Assembly (NCBI GenBank): GCA_040218145.1
Contig: JAVJQK010000080.1
Location: forward strand, 1 to 46,237
Direction of reading: 5' to 3'
Origin: Sandaracinaceae bacterium
Lineage (GTDB): Bacteria > Myxococcota_A > Polyangia > Polyangiales > Sandaracinaceae
DNA: 46,237 nucleotides
Shown: in pieces, positions 25,338 through 33,234 of the stretch
Numbering within the stretch: the stretch's first letter is position 1
Layout of the letters: every line of letters starts with the position of its first letter
Notes under the pieces: generated by a model
Told to the model about the DNA's origin: nothing
Databases searched by the model: none
Seen by the model: only the letters and a program-made list of their open reading frames with translations
Program-made: the position numbers and the translations under genes

Positions 25338-26441
25338 CTACGGTGTCGCGGGTGCGTTCGCTTGCTCCCTCGATAGAAGGCTGTGGGAAGCTCGCCCCCA
25401 AACGAAGTGCTCAGACCCATCCAGGCTGAAGAGATGCAGCGCCGGCTCACCAGTCATCGACGGTTCGTCAGCGTACTCGGTGGCGTGGTGCGCCACCACA
25501 GCAACCCGATCTCCCGCAGACGACAATGCAACCGTCGAGTAGTAGTTGCCTCCCGCGATTCTTGCCAGGCGCCGACCACTCTCGATATCGAGCAGCAGAA
25601 CCTCCGACGGCGCGATCTGCGCGGCGACTCCTCCGGAGAGAGACAGTTCGTGCGGGGGACTGGAGAGACCCGTCGAGCGCGTGGTCCAACCGGCGGCGCC
25701 ATCATCGGCGGGCTCCCATACCAGCAGTCGACTCCTCGCCCCCCGCTCGAAAGCTACGACCTTGCCGGCGGCCTCGTTCACGAACGAGAGAGGACCGTCG
25801 GGACGGGACGACTGATACACCGACGCGCCAGCCCACCCGCGAGCGGTCCGCCGATGCGCTTCGATGCGTTCTCGGTTCTCGTCGATGACGAGGAGCATGT
25901 CGCCCTCTCCCCAGGCGACGTCCGAAGCCGCGATCGATGTCACGACACGCCGCCGTCGCAGGTCGAAGACGATCGCTTGCGAACCTTCCATGTCGTGCAC
26001 GCGTGCGGCGGTGAGCGTCGCGAAATGGCCGGATGGCGATAGGTAGATGGCGCTCGTGGGCTCGAGGCCACGTGGATCCCACCGAAGAGTGGAGCGAGGC
26101 CCTCCACTCAGGCTCCCGGCTGAAATGCGCCACTCCGGAACATAGCAACCGGGAGTTGACTCCCTCTGAGGCGGGGCCTCCACCGTCAGCACGCGCCCGC
26201 CGGGCCGCAGGTCCACAACGGGCGCCGTCGCCAACCAGCTCGCACGGCCCGTGGAGTGCAGCCACGGGCGCTCCTGGTTGAAGGCAACCACATCGCCGTC
26301 AGGGGCCAGCAAGGCCGTAAAGCCGCCTTCCCGGTCGAAGCGGAGTGCCTCGGCACGAGAGAAACTGTCGGTGCACGCAGCCCCTACGTTGGGAGGGAGG
26401 CCGAGCAGGCAGAAGGCCCCGAGGAACAGAAGCTGCCTCAT
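25338..26441 (-). CDS. Secreted beta-propeller-like protein
   Basis: The 367-residue protein has a signal peptide (MRQLLFLGAFCLLGLPPNVGAA) with cleavage expected near residue 21 and only a plain AAC, not a convincing lipobox. The body shows repeated YLSPSGHFATL, ALSSAGDRVAVV and VVDLRPGGRVL segments, the S-x-x-G-x-x-V/A pattern of WD40-like (TolB/YVTN-type) blades. It is probably periplasmic or secreted. It is the first gene of a three-gene set with the two small genes downstream (gap of 3 bases, then an overlap). A REP87 copy starts 36 bases upstream of the ATG. Confidence 0.65.
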   Translation of the reverse strand: MRQLLFLGAFCLLGLPPNVGAACTDSFSRAEALRFDREGGFTALLAPDGDVVAFNQERPWLHSTGRASWLATAPVVDLRPGGRVLTVEAPPQRESTPGCYVPEWRISAGSLSGGPRSTLRWDPRGLEPTSAIYLSPSGHFATLTAARVHDMEGSQAIVFDLRRRRVVTSIAASDVAWGEGDMLLVIDENRERIEAHRRTARGWAGASVYQSSRPDGPLSFVNEAAGKVVAFERGARSRLLVWEPADDGAAGWTTRSTGLSSPPHELSLSGGVAAQIAPSEVLLLDIESGRRLARIAGGNYYSTVALSSAGDRVAVVAHHATEYADEPSMTGEPALHLFSLDGSEHFVWGRASHSLLSREQANAPATP

Positions 26442-26476
26442 GGCGCCAGCCAGTTGCGAGGAGGCCTGGGAGGCCT

Positions 26477-26563
26477 GGGGACGCTCTTCGTCATATCGTC
26501 ATTCGCGAAACGCATCGGGATCATGGCGGTTCTCCCAATGACGATATGACGATCAGCGTCCCC
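26477..26563 (+). repeat. REP87 palindromic repeat, copy C
   Basis: Full 87-base copy. The left arm has TCATATCG instead of the usual TCTTATCG, so it pairs better with the right arm; the right arm is the GATCAGCGTCCCC subtype. It lies between the toxin gene stop (26612) and the start at 26441. Confidence 0.92.
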
Positions 26564-26611
26564 GTGCTGCTCGCCCATGCTGCTCTCCGCCGAACGCCGC
26601 GGAGCCGGGAG

Positions 26612-27436
26612 CTACTCGGCGTCTCCGGCGCCTTTCCACGGGTCGCCGGGCAGGCGGCTCACCAGCGCGGCATGAACGCGGGACCACGCCTCGGCGGGTT
26701 CGTGATCGAGGCCGGTCCTCAGCAGCGGGGGCACGTCCGTCACGAACGGGACGTCGATGATCTTCGCCGCCATGTTCGCCTCGAACTGCGCGCGAGTCAC
26801 GGGGGTGCCGCCGAACGTCATGTACTCGCCAAACGCCCCGAGCAGCAGGTCGGCGTCGAACTCGGGGTGGTCCAGCGCCAGGTCGAGGTCCAAGAGGTCG
26901 CGCCCCTTCTTGCGTTGGTAGAGCGCTCGCAGCTTGGTGCCCAGCAGCTCGGGCATCGTGTACGTGGCGATCTCGGCGGCACCCGAGAACCAGCGGTTCT
27001 CCACCTCGAGCGAGCGCGTCGCGAAGCCGTGAACCGCAAAGTGCTCACGCGTGTTGATCTCCAGCTTCACTCGAGCCTGAACGACCGGCGCCATCGTGGT
27101 CTCGAAGCGGTAGTAGAGGGTGAAACGCCCCTTGCCAGCCTTCCACTTGGGCTGGCCGAGCCAGGGGTCGAGGGCGTCGCGGATCTCGTCGATGAGCGGC
27201 CCGATGGGCCCCGCGTCTCGCTGGACGAGATCGATGTCCTCCGAGTAGCGGCCAGGCGGGTCGAAGAAGAGCTTGTGGAGCGCGGTGCCACCGCGGAACG
27301 CCGCCTGCTCGGCGATCGCCGGCCGGCTGAACATGTCGACCAGCGCTCGCGAGAGGACCAGGTCCTGCTCGACCTGCCAGTCCTCCCCCCAGGGCGCGAT
27401 CTTCCGCCATGCGGTGATGCTCGCCTTGGGGATCAC
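26612..27436 (-). CDS. abiEii: AbiEii-type toxin (nucleotidyltransferase)
   Basis: The 274-residue protein matches AbiEii/AbiGii toxins: start IPKASITAWR, the nucleotidyltransferase P-loop-like GGTALHK at 49-55 and the catalytic SEDIDL at 65-70, whose Asp67/Asp69 bind metal. The C-terminal half contains KLRALYQRKKGRDLLDL, also conserved. In the characterised type IV AbiE system the toxin transfers nucleotides to tRNA acceptor ends and stops growth on phage infection; the antitoxin counters it without direct contact. The start is GTG 27436, which overlaps the antitoxin stop as GTGA, giving translational coupling. The longer upstream frame lacks family similarity. Confidence 0.9.
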   Translation of the reverse strand: MIPKASITAWRKIAPWGEDWQVEQDLVLSRALVDMFSRPAIAEQAAFRGGTALHKLFFDPPGRYSEDIDLVQRDAGPIGPLIDEIRDALDPWLGQPKWKAGKGRFTLYYRFETTMAPVVQARVKLEINTREHFAVHGFATRSLEVENRWFSGAAEIATYTMPELLGTKLRALYQRKKGRDLLDLDLALDHPEFDADLLLGAFGEYMTFGGTPVTRAQFEANMAAKIIDVPFVTDVPPLLRTGLDHEPAEAWSRVHAALVSRLPGDPWKGAGDAE

Positions 27437-28227
27437 AGGTCGGGCTCCACTTCGTCGTTCACGAGGACCCGCCATCGGGCGTCGAGAGGCGCGTCGGTGC
27501 TATCGCGCGCGCTGGTGAGGGGTGTGGGCAGGAGACGCTCGCCGGCCAGCTTCTTGGCCAGAGCGTCGGCGAGCTTCGACTCCCCCACGAGGTCGAGCAG
27601 CCAGCCGAGGCGCTGGACGTCGCTTCGCGCGACGCGGTCGGCGCCCGCAACGAGCTCGTCGGGATCGATCTTGTCGGCGAGCTCGGAGAGCATCGTCGCG
27701 ACGTTGTTCCAGTGGCCGCACGACGCGGGGAAGCGAGCCATGTCGAAGGCCGTCGTCTCCGGCGTCGAGACCACCATGGTCCCCGTCTCGGTCTGCACGC
27801 GCTCGGTCGCTGCGCCCTCGACGAGGTTGCTAACATGGAACTCGACCCGCACCCGCCCGACCTCGACAGCCCGCTCGACGGCGTCGGTGATGACCTGGAA
27901 CGCCATCGGCTGCTGATGCCCCGCACCGTGGAGCGCGGCGGCGCTGAGCAGCCCGACATAGTATCGGCGTCCTCGGTGGCGCATGAGGTCGTCGATGAAC
28001 CAGCTCGCCGGTGGACTCCCGGCCGAGCGGTACTCGCGAGGCACCACCACGAAGAAGTCGCGGCGTGGACTCACGATTATGCCGTTCTTCTTGAGGCGGT
28101 AGAGCGTCATCTTGATCGCCGCGTCGGAGGCGTCGGTCACGCCCTCCGCGTCTCGGCGCGAGAACGCGTACCGCCCGTCCTCCGGCAGCCTCTCGATCCA
28201 AGCGTAGAGGGTGCCCGGGCTCGACAT
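27433..28227 (-). CDS. abiEi: AbiEi-type antitoxin / autorepressor
   Basis: The 264-residue protein pairs with the AbiEii gene immediately downstream. Its N-terminal 80 residues form a winged-helix domain (DASDAAIKMTLYRLKKNGII, then SPRRDFFVVVP). The central part carries YYVGLLSAAALHGAGHQQP, the conserved hallmark of the antitoxin domain, followed by a beta region and an alpha C-terminus. In characterised AbiE systems this protein binds inverted repeats in its own promoter and represses the operon. ATG at 28227 is preceded by GAGAGG on its strand. A near-palindrome lies 20 bases upstream. Confidence 0.9.
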   Translation of the reverse strand: MSSPGTLYAWIERLPEDGRYAFSRRDAEGVTDASDAAIKMTLYRLKKNGIIVSPRRDFFVVVPREYRSAGSPPASWFIDDLMRHRGRRYYVGLLSAAALHGAGHQQPMAFQVITDAVERAVEVGRVRVEFHVSNLVEGAATERVQTETGTMVVSTPETTAFDMARFPASCGHWNNVATMLSELADKIDPDELVAGADRVARSDVQRLGWLLDLVGESKLADALAKKLAGERLLPTPLTSARDSTDAPLDARWRVLVNDEVEPDL

Positions 28228-28247
28228 CGCTCAACCTCTCGCAAAAA

Positions 28248-28264
28248 GTAACGCGACGCGTAAC
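28248..28264 (-). promoter_or_regulatory. Candidate AbiEi operator
   Basis: GTAACGCGACGCGTAAC is nearly symmetric (GTAACGCG / CGCGTAAC around a central A) and lies 21-37 bases upstream of the antitoxin start. AbiEi antitoxins repress by binding inverted repeats at this kind of position. The A-rich AAAAAGTAAC beside it lowers melting stability. The assignment is inference from position and symmetry. Confidence 0.4.
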
Positions 28265-28320
28265 GTTTCGCAACAGAGTCAGCGCAGGCGAGGGTGCGGC
28301 CAGATGGCAGACGGCGCCGC

Positions 28321-28407
28321 GGGGACGCTCTTCGTCTTATCGTCATTCGCGAAACGCATCGGGATCACGGCGGTTATCCCAATGACGATATGACGATCAG
28401 CGTCCCC
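28321..28407 (+). repeat. REP87 palindromic repeat, copy D
   Basis: Full 87-base copy with standard left arm and GATCAGCGTCCCC right arm; centre GGGATCACGGCGGTTATCCC includes the inner GGGAT/ATCCC stem. It lies upstream of the AbiE operon and beside a solo arm at 28440. Confidence 0.93.
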
Positions 28408-28439
28408 GGGGCTGGCTCAGCACGCCCGGTGCTGGCTGA

Positions 28440-28465
28440 CTGACGATATGACGATGAGCGTCTCC
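28440..28465 (+). repeat. Solo right arm of REP87
   Basis: CTGACGATATGACGATGAGC followed by GTCTCC matches only the right arm of the repeat. No left arm precedes it; the 33 bases between copy D and this arm contain a duplicated GCTGGCT. It may be a leftover of a second adjacent copy. Confidence 0.75.
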
Positions 28466-28496
28466 GGTGCTGCTGCACCCCCGCTGCCGCTGCCCT

Positions 28497-29693
28497 CTAC
28501 CTCGCGACGACTTCGATGTCGCGTAGGAACGTGGCTCGGTAGTCGCTGTCGAGCTCGAGCGACGGCTGGCTTTCTCCTCTGATCCAGAGCGCGGAGTCGT
28601 GGCCACACTGGGTCGATCCGCTACTCGGCCGGTCGGCGTAGCCGATGACGTAGGGAACGCCGTCGGCGACCGCGAGACCGCTGACGCCCCCGCAACGTGG
28701 AGTGGAGAGCATCTCGAGCGCACCGTCGGTTCCGTCAGCGTTGGCCGTCCAGACGATGGGCGTCTCTTCATCGTCCACTCTACCGGTGTACGCGACGTAG
28801 ACCCTACCGCCCTGGACTTCGATGTGGAACGCGAGGCTGGAGTAGCCGCCGACGCTCGGACCGCCGACGATCTCGTGCCGCTCGAAGGTCGTGCCATCTC
28901 CCGTCCACATGACCCGCGTGCCACCGTCGGTACCGAACGCATAGAGCCGCGAATCATCGCTGGTCAGCGCATACACGGCGCTCGACGCGCCCGTGACCGG
29001 GAGGGCGACGACTTCGGTGCCGTCGATCCAGAGACTGGCGGGGATGTCGCCGTCTCGCTCGTACATCGCGATGTATGTGCGGCCGTCGAATCGTTCGATG
29101 TCTCCCGCCTCGTACTGGTCCTCGTCCGTAGGGGACTCGGGATGGCGCAGCCACTCGCTCCCGTTCCAGAAGAGGATCCAGGAAGAGCGCCCGCCTCGGA
29201 GATACCGGCCGGCGCGCAGCCACCCATCGGTCGTGTGCGCAAACGCCTGGTCGAAGTAGCTGTCCCCGCTGTCGACAACGGGCTCGACGAACCCGGCAGC
29301 TCGCGTGGTATCGGTGGTCTCGTCTACGGTCCAGACCACCCACTCCGAGCGCTGCCGCCCGAGGACTTCGACATGGCTGTCGTCGACCACCCGCACGACC
29401 CTGACCTGCGAATCGTCGGTCGACAGCGTGCGACGCTCGCCATTCCACCAAAGCGTGGCGTTGTCCGTAGTCGCGCTGGTTTCGACGTCCGCCACGATGA
29501 ATATGTCGGCCTCGGGGAGGGGACGGCCCGCATCCCCGAGCCCGGTGTCTGCAAGCCCACTGTCGAAGAGAGCCTGACCCGTGTCCGGCTGGCCTGAGTC
29601 CACCGGCGAAACCGTGCTCCCGTCACATCCGGCGACAGTGAGCAAGGCGAGAACCGCGGGACCACGAAGGCGGGAGGGGCTGTATGCGCGCAT
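28497..29693 (-). CDS. Lipoprotein, probable beta-propeller
   Basis: The 398-residue protein starts with a lipoprotein signal ending VLALLTVAGC and an Asp/Gly/Ser/Pro linker containing DTGQALFDSGLADTG. The body alternates short hydrophobic strands with acidic turns and several W-N/DG turns (LWWNGERR, ILFWNGSEW, SLWIDGTEV, VMWTGDGTT, PIVWTANADG), which look like six or seven propeller blades. The ATG at 29693 is chosen for the signal peptide. It resembles a group of Myxococcota surface lipoproteins of unknown function. The 3' end faces the solo REP87 arm. Confidence 0.65.
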   Translation of the reverse strand: MRAYSPSRLRGPAVLALLTVAGCDGSTVSPVDSGQPDTGQALFDSGLADTGLGDAGRPLPEADIFIVADVETSATTDNATLWWNGERRTLSTDDSQVRVVRVVDDSHVEVLGRQRSEWVVWTVDETTDTTRAAGFVEPVVDSGDSYFDQAFAHTTDGWLRAGRYLRGGRSSWILFWNGSEWLRHPESPTDEDQYEAGDIERFDGRTYIAMYERDGDIPASLWIDGTEVVALPVTGASSAVYALTSDDSRLYAFGTDGGTRVMWTGDGTTFERHEIVGGPSVGGYSSLAFHIEVQGGRVYVAYTGRVDDEETPIVWTANADGTDGALEMLSTPRCGGVSGLAVADGVPYVIGYADRPSSGSTQCGHDSALWIRGESQPSLELDSDYRATFLRDIEVVAR

Positions 29694-29819
29694 GACGCGT
29701 AACCTCTCACACCCGGGAACGCCCGACAACACTTGCCCCTCATCGCCCAGGTCTTCCGAGACTCGCAGCCGAGCCTCTCGGAGTGCGGTTGGGGTGGCCC
29801 ATTGGGCGCGGGTAGAGGA

Positions 29820-29949
29820 GGCGCCGGGTCCTAGGGGGGCAGCGTTGTTCAGGAGGACGGCGGCGCCGCGGGGCAGGAGGACGACGCGGCGCCGCGGGGC
29901 GCTGCGGGGCGGCGCCGCGGGGCGCTGCGGGGACGACGCGGGGCGCTGC
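29820..29949. repeat. Low-complexity GC-rich repeats
   Basis: GGCGCCGCGGGG, GGGGCGCTGCGGGG and close variants are repeated several times in direct and inverted order just before REP87 copy E. There is no gene. Slippage or gene-conversion footprints around the repeat are the simplest explanation. Confidence 0.6.
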
Positions 29950-30036
29950 GGGGACGCTCTTCGTCTTATCGTCATTCGCGAAACGCATCGGGATCATGGC
30001 GGTTATCCCAATGACGATATGACGATCAGCGTCCCC
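29950..30036 (+). repeat. REP87 palindromic repeat, copy E (overlaps 3' end of HIT gene)
   Basis: Full 87-base copy with GATCAGCGTCCCC right arm. Bases 30003-30035 also encode the last ten codons and stop of the minus-strand HIT gene, so the repeat supplies the C-terminus of that protein. Confidence 0.93.
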
Positions 30037-30608
30037 GGTGCTGGGACCGTCGCGTCACGCCGCAGCGCCTCCTCGAGGCCGGGGCGGAGGCGGTCGAGGC
30101 CGCTCTGCTGCACGAAGGCGGCGACGATGGCGACGTCGGTGGCCCGGGCGAGGAGCGGGAGGATGTGCCGGGCGAAGGGGTCGTCGGCGCCGGTGGCGAG
30201 CGGGCTGGGCTGGGCGAGGTAGTTCCCCTTGCTGGGGATCACGTGCCGGACGCCGCCGCGCGGGTCGTCCATGTCGCCGCGGTAGCGCGGGATGACGTGC
30301 ACGTGCAGGTGCATGACCGTCTGCCCGGCGGCCTCCCCCGCGTTGAAGCCGACGTTGTAGCCGTCGGGCCTGGGCGCGAGCTCGCGGTCGAGCTGGGCTT
30401 TGACCTCGTTGACGGCGTCGAGCAGCGCGCGCTGCTCCTCTCTGGTGGCGTCGAACCAGGTGGCGACGTGCCGCTCGGGCACGATGAGGGTGTGGCCGGG
30501 GGAGACGGGGTAGCGGTCGCGGAACGCGAACACGAGCGCGCCGGACCAGGTGCGGTCCTCGGCCGGGAGCGCGCAGAACGGGCAGCGCTTGTCGCTGGGG
30601 GACGACAC
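30003..30608 (-). CDS. HIT-family nucleotide hydrolase/transferase
   Basis: The 201-residue protein shows a CPFC pair near the start (Cys9/Cys12), the PVSPGHTLIVP segment and the histidine triad HLHVHVIPRY with His100, His102 and His104. HIT proteins hydrolyse or transfer nucleoside monophosphates from dinucleoside polyphosphates or adenylated substrates. The conserved part ends at about residue 145; an extension of about 45 residues follows and its last ten residues (GTLIVISSLG) are encoded by the REP87 repeat, which also gives the stop. The original end of the protein was therefore probably replaced or extended. Cytoplasmic; no signal peptide. Start ATG at 30608. Confidence 0.85.
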   Translation of the reverse strand: MSSPSDKRCPFCALPAEDRTWSGALVFAFRDRYPVSPGHTLIVPERHVATWFDATREEQRALLDAVNEVKAQLDRELAPRPDGYNVGFNAGEAAGQTVMHLHVHVIPRYRGDMDDPRGGVRHVIPSKGNYLAQPSPLATGADDPFARHILPLLARATDVAIVAAFVQQSGLDRLRPGLEEALRRDATVPAPGTLIVISSLG

Positions 30609-30687
30609 CGCGGGCGAGGCTAACCCGCGTGGGGTGTGGGGGTCGATCTACAAGGCAGGTTGCAGCAGGAATGCTCGAGCGTGGGGT

Positions 30688-30774
30688 GGGGACGCTCTTC
30701 GTCTTATCGTCATTCGCGAAACGCACCGGGATCATGGCGGTTATCCCAATGACGATATGACGAAGAGCGTCCCC
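30688..30774 (+). repeat. REP87 palindromic repeat, copy F
   Basis: Full 87-base copy with the GAAGAGCGTCCCC right arm, which pairs almost perfectly with the left arm (one internal mismatch). It lies in the divergent region between starts at 30608 (minus) and 30946 (plus). Confidence 0.93.
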
Positions 30775-30945
30775 AGTGCTGCTGTGGCGAGTGGGGCGGC
30801 GTCCAGCTCGACGGGTGCGCCTGAACCACGGCCTTCGCTGGCCGCAGTGCGTGGCATGCAGGGACGCACCCGCGCGGGAGCCGACATTCATCATTGTGTA
30901 GAGCGGCCGCGGCTGACAAGCTCGCTCACGTCTCTGGGAGGAACG

Positions 30946-31491
30946 ATGAGCACGCCTCCGACCGAGTCTCTCGCCGGCGACGAGACGTATCGTCTGCGGG
31001 TGGTCGCGAAGGCCGGGCGATATCGCGAGGCCGACCGGGTCCTTCACGATCTGCGGGTGCGGAGCCGTGGGCAGCGCTCGCGTCGCGCGCGTCATGTCCA
31101 GGTCGTGGCTGCGGTCTCGTTCGCTCTCTTGTGCTTGGCGATCCTCTACCTGGTCACCGCGACCTTCGGAGACGGGATCGACCACTTCGCGCCGCTGTCG
31201 CCGGTCGCCATCGCCGTCGGCGCACGTCTGGGTTGGTGGACCGCCGATGCCGTGCGACGTCTCTTCCCCCGCGAGGTCGAGGTTCGCTTCGAGGGCGCGG
31301 ACGGGGTCGTGTTCGGGGAAGACCGGCTCGGACCGCTGGTTCGGGTCGAAGCGGATCCGGCCGAGAACCTGTTGCGGCTGGAGGGCGAGGACTGGAAGCG
31401 CGAGCTGGTCATGGAGGACCCGGAATCACCGGTGCGGATCGCGGCGCAGCTCCAGGCGGCGGTGTCCCGCAGAAAGGCAAGCCATGAGTGA
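30946..31491 (+). CDS. Two-span membrane protein, unknown function
   Basis: The 181-residue protein has a basic amphipathic N-terminus (RLRVVAKAGRYREADRVL), a membrane segment at about residues 51-75 and a second at about 81-100, with a short loop between. The C-terminal 80 residues are a soluble beta-rich cytoplasmic domain (VEVRFEGADGVVFGEDRLG). GGGAGG precedes the ATG at 30946. The stop overlaps the ATG of a short following frame by ATGAGTGA. No family recognised. Confidence 0.6.
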   Translation: MSTPPTESLAGDETYRLRVVAKAGRYREADRVLHDLRVRSRGQRSRRARHVQVVAAVSFALLCLAILYLVTATFGDGIDHFAPLSPVAIAVGARLGWWTADAVRRLFPREVEVRFEGADGVVFGEDRLGPLVRVEADPAENLLRLEGEDWKRELVMEDPESPVRIAAQLQAAVSRRKASHE

Positions 31492-31651
31492 ACCGATGGA
31501 CCCCTCGGTGACGTCCGCGCCGTCTCGGGAGGCGCTCCCGCTCATTCGTCGAGCTCGTCCGGCAGCGCGGATCCGCGCGCCTCTGTGTGAACAAGTCAAC
31601 CTAGCGTCCCCAGGCGTCTCCCTCGCGCCGGTCACGGAGTCACATCTCTGA
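31484..31651 (+). CDS. Short coupled frame, likely truncated
   Basis: A 55-residue frame starts at ATG 31484 inside the last codons of the membrane protein gene and ends at 31651. Its second half reads through a family-2 repeat arm (31587-31611), so any longer original protein has been cut. It overlaps the convergent minus gene by 20 bases. Probably a relic or not translated. Confidence 0.25.
   Translation: MSEPMDPSVTSAPSREALPLIRRARPAARIRAPLCEQVNLASPGVSLAPVTESHL
31526..31611 (-). repeat. Degenerate composite repeat of family 2
   Basis: The right arm GTGAACAAGTCAACCTAGCG ending in CCCC is intact. The left part (CTCATTCGTCGAGCTCGTCC) is a decayed relative of the GGGGACGATCCTATTCGTTCGTC arm. 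The CGCCTCTGTGTGAAC joint is shared with the copy at 33788-33981. Confidence 0.6.
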
Positions 31652-32189
31652 ATACGGCCCCCCGACAGCCCACCGCTTCCATGGCGTTCTTGACCGAGTC
31701 GGAGACGATGAGACCGATCGGCCACCGGTCGATCCGGAAGAAATGCGCATCCTCCGGCACGGCCGCCCGGTCGAGCACGAGCTTGGTGAGGCTTCGATAC
31801 CAACCGGCTAGATCCGAACGGTGATCGGTCACCTTCCACTTCGTGAAGGTGGATCTCTCCTCGTCAACGCATCTGACCAACCTGAGCGAATGCAAGATCA
31901 CCATGTCTGGCTGCCGCGCTACCTTCACGGGCAGGCATTGGACATCGGAGCTGGCGACTCGCTTCACGGCCTCGGCGAGCTCCGCTGTGGCCAAGGGCCA
32001 CCCCAGACTGGTCATGCTGTACTCGAGAGCGTGACCCGGCTGATGCACCACAGCCTCGACGGGTCCGGGACTGATCGGCCCGGGCGAGCCGAGAATGGGC
32101 TGGTCGCCGTCCGGAAGGAGAACATCTCCAACCTCCCAGCGGCCCGCGAGCGTCATGTCATCGACAAGCCTGAAGTACTTCTTCTTCAT
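31632..32189 (-). CDS. Imm11/DUF1629-like protein (tentative)
   Basis: The 185-residue protein begins MKKKYFRLVDDMTLAGRW and continues with WEVGDVLLPDGDQP, VQCLPVKV and WKVTDHRSDLAGWYRS, a layout I associate with the imm11/DUF1629 family that is very abundant in Myxococcota. Some family members are proposed immunity proteins for polymorphic toxins, but no toxin gene lies beside this one. There is no signal peptide or membrane segment. ATG 32189 is chosen because upstream codons come from a REP87 copy. The family call is from memory of pattern and needs a profile match. Confidence 0.5.
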   Translation of the reverse strand: MKKKYFRLVDDMTLAGRWEVGDVLLPDGDQPILGSPGPISPGPVEAVVHQPGHALEYSMTSLGWPLATAELAEAVKRVASSDVQCLPVKVARQPDMVILHSLRLVRCVDEERSTFTKWKVTDHRSDLAGWYRSLTKLVLDRAAVPEDAHFFRIDRWPIGLIVSDSVKNAMEAVGCRGAVFRDVTP

Positions 32190-32246
32190 GGTGATCGCTG
32201 CTCGAGCGGCGGCTCGCTGAGGTCGGGGCATCCCTCGCGGCGCTGG

Positions 32247-32333
32247 GGGGACGCTCTTCGTCTTATCGTCATTCGCGAAAAGCATCGGGATCATGGCGGT
32301 TATCCCAATGACGATATGACGAAGAGCGTCCCC
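32247..32333 (+). repeat. REP87 palindromic repeat, copy G
   Basis: Full 87-base copy, GAAGAGCGTCCCC right arm, one change in the centre (AAAAGCATCGG). It lies between two minus-strand genes, 13 bases from the stop at 32347. Confidence 0.93.
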
Positions 32334-32346
32334 GGTGGGGGCGGGG

Positions 32347-32868
32347 CTACTCGCAGGCCGGGTCGCGGTCGTCGGACGCGCAGCGCGCCTCTGGGCTCTC
32401 GCACCTCGGCGGCGTCGGGCCGTAGGTTTCGCTGTAGTAGGTAGTCGGGACGAGCTCGATGACGACCTCTTCCTCCGCGGCGCGTCCGGCGCGACAGCCC
32501 GTGGCCATCACGGTGACGCCGTCCCGCTCCAGGAGCGTCGCGACGAAGACGGCCTCCCGAGGGACGGTCTCGGTGAAGGGCCTGAGGCCGCCCTGCTCCG
32601 CGGGCGCACCCTCGAACGTGAAGGCGCCAGCTTCCCAGAAGTCACACGGCTCGACGAGGCCGCTGTCAGCGAGAAGCTCGCCGTCGCCCGACTCGAGCTG
32701 GGCGAGCGCCTCGCGGCAGTTCGTGCCCTCGGCGAACGCCACTACGCGGGCCGATGATGCGTGCAGAAACAGCGCCTCCGTGGGGGACGAGAGGACTGTC
32801 GCCGGCGTCTCCGGGGCGCAGGCGTAGAGCGAGATGACGGCCACCCATGGCAGCGTTGTTTTCGTCAT
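32347..32868 (-). CDS. Small lipoprotein, unknown function
   Basis: The 173-residue protein starts MTKTTLPWVAVISLYACAPE with a lipobox LYAC (Cys17) and should be lipidated after export. The rest has six further cysteines (TNCREAL, EPCDFW, TGCRAG, PRCESPEARC, PACE), which suggest disulfides. GAGGAGG precedes the ATG at 32868. No family is recognised. Confidence 0.65.
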   Translation of the reverse strand: MTKTTLPWVAVISLYACAPETPATVLSSPTEALFLHASSARVVAFAEGTNCREALAQLESGDGELLADSGLVEPCDFWEAGAFTFEGAPAEQGGLRPFTETVPREAVFVATLLERDGVTVMATGCRAGRAAEEEVVIELVPTTYYSETYGPTPPRCESPEARCASDDRDPACE

Positions 32869-33234
32869 GTCAACCTCCTCGCTTGACACCCTACCACCAT
32901 CGCGGGCCGTATCGGGCCTGTTCGTTCGTCGAGCTCGCCCGGCCAGCGCGGGTAGTCTGCACTATCGGGGGGCGGCCGAAGACGACGCGCGCGCTGATGT
33001 ACGCGGGGCTCCGCGTGCCCCACCAGCCGTAGGCGATCACGTCGCCGTGGGCGTGGGTCCGGAAGTGCCGTAGCCGGTCCCGCGGACCATGTCCCAGGAG
33101 CGCGTGTGGGCCTGGTGGGGGCCGGTGGTCGAGTTCGACGATGCGGGTCGCCCAGAGCCCGCGCGACGGAGCCTCTTTACGAGAGCCTTACGTTGGACCC
33201 CCAGCCTGGGGCCGGGTGGGATGGTCCCAGAGCC
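32869..33234. other. Gap with a possible gene relic and a decayed repeat arm
   Basis: The minus strand from about 33157 to 32890 is an open frame without a start. It encodes protein-like sequence (RIVELDHRPPPGPH, then DVIAYGWWGTRSPAYISARV) and ends at a TAG near 32891. It may be the C-terminal remnant of a lost gene. Inside it, CTGTTCGTTCGTCGAGCTCG at about 32918-32937 resembles the family-2 repeat arm. Nothing else is seen. Confidence 0.3.
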
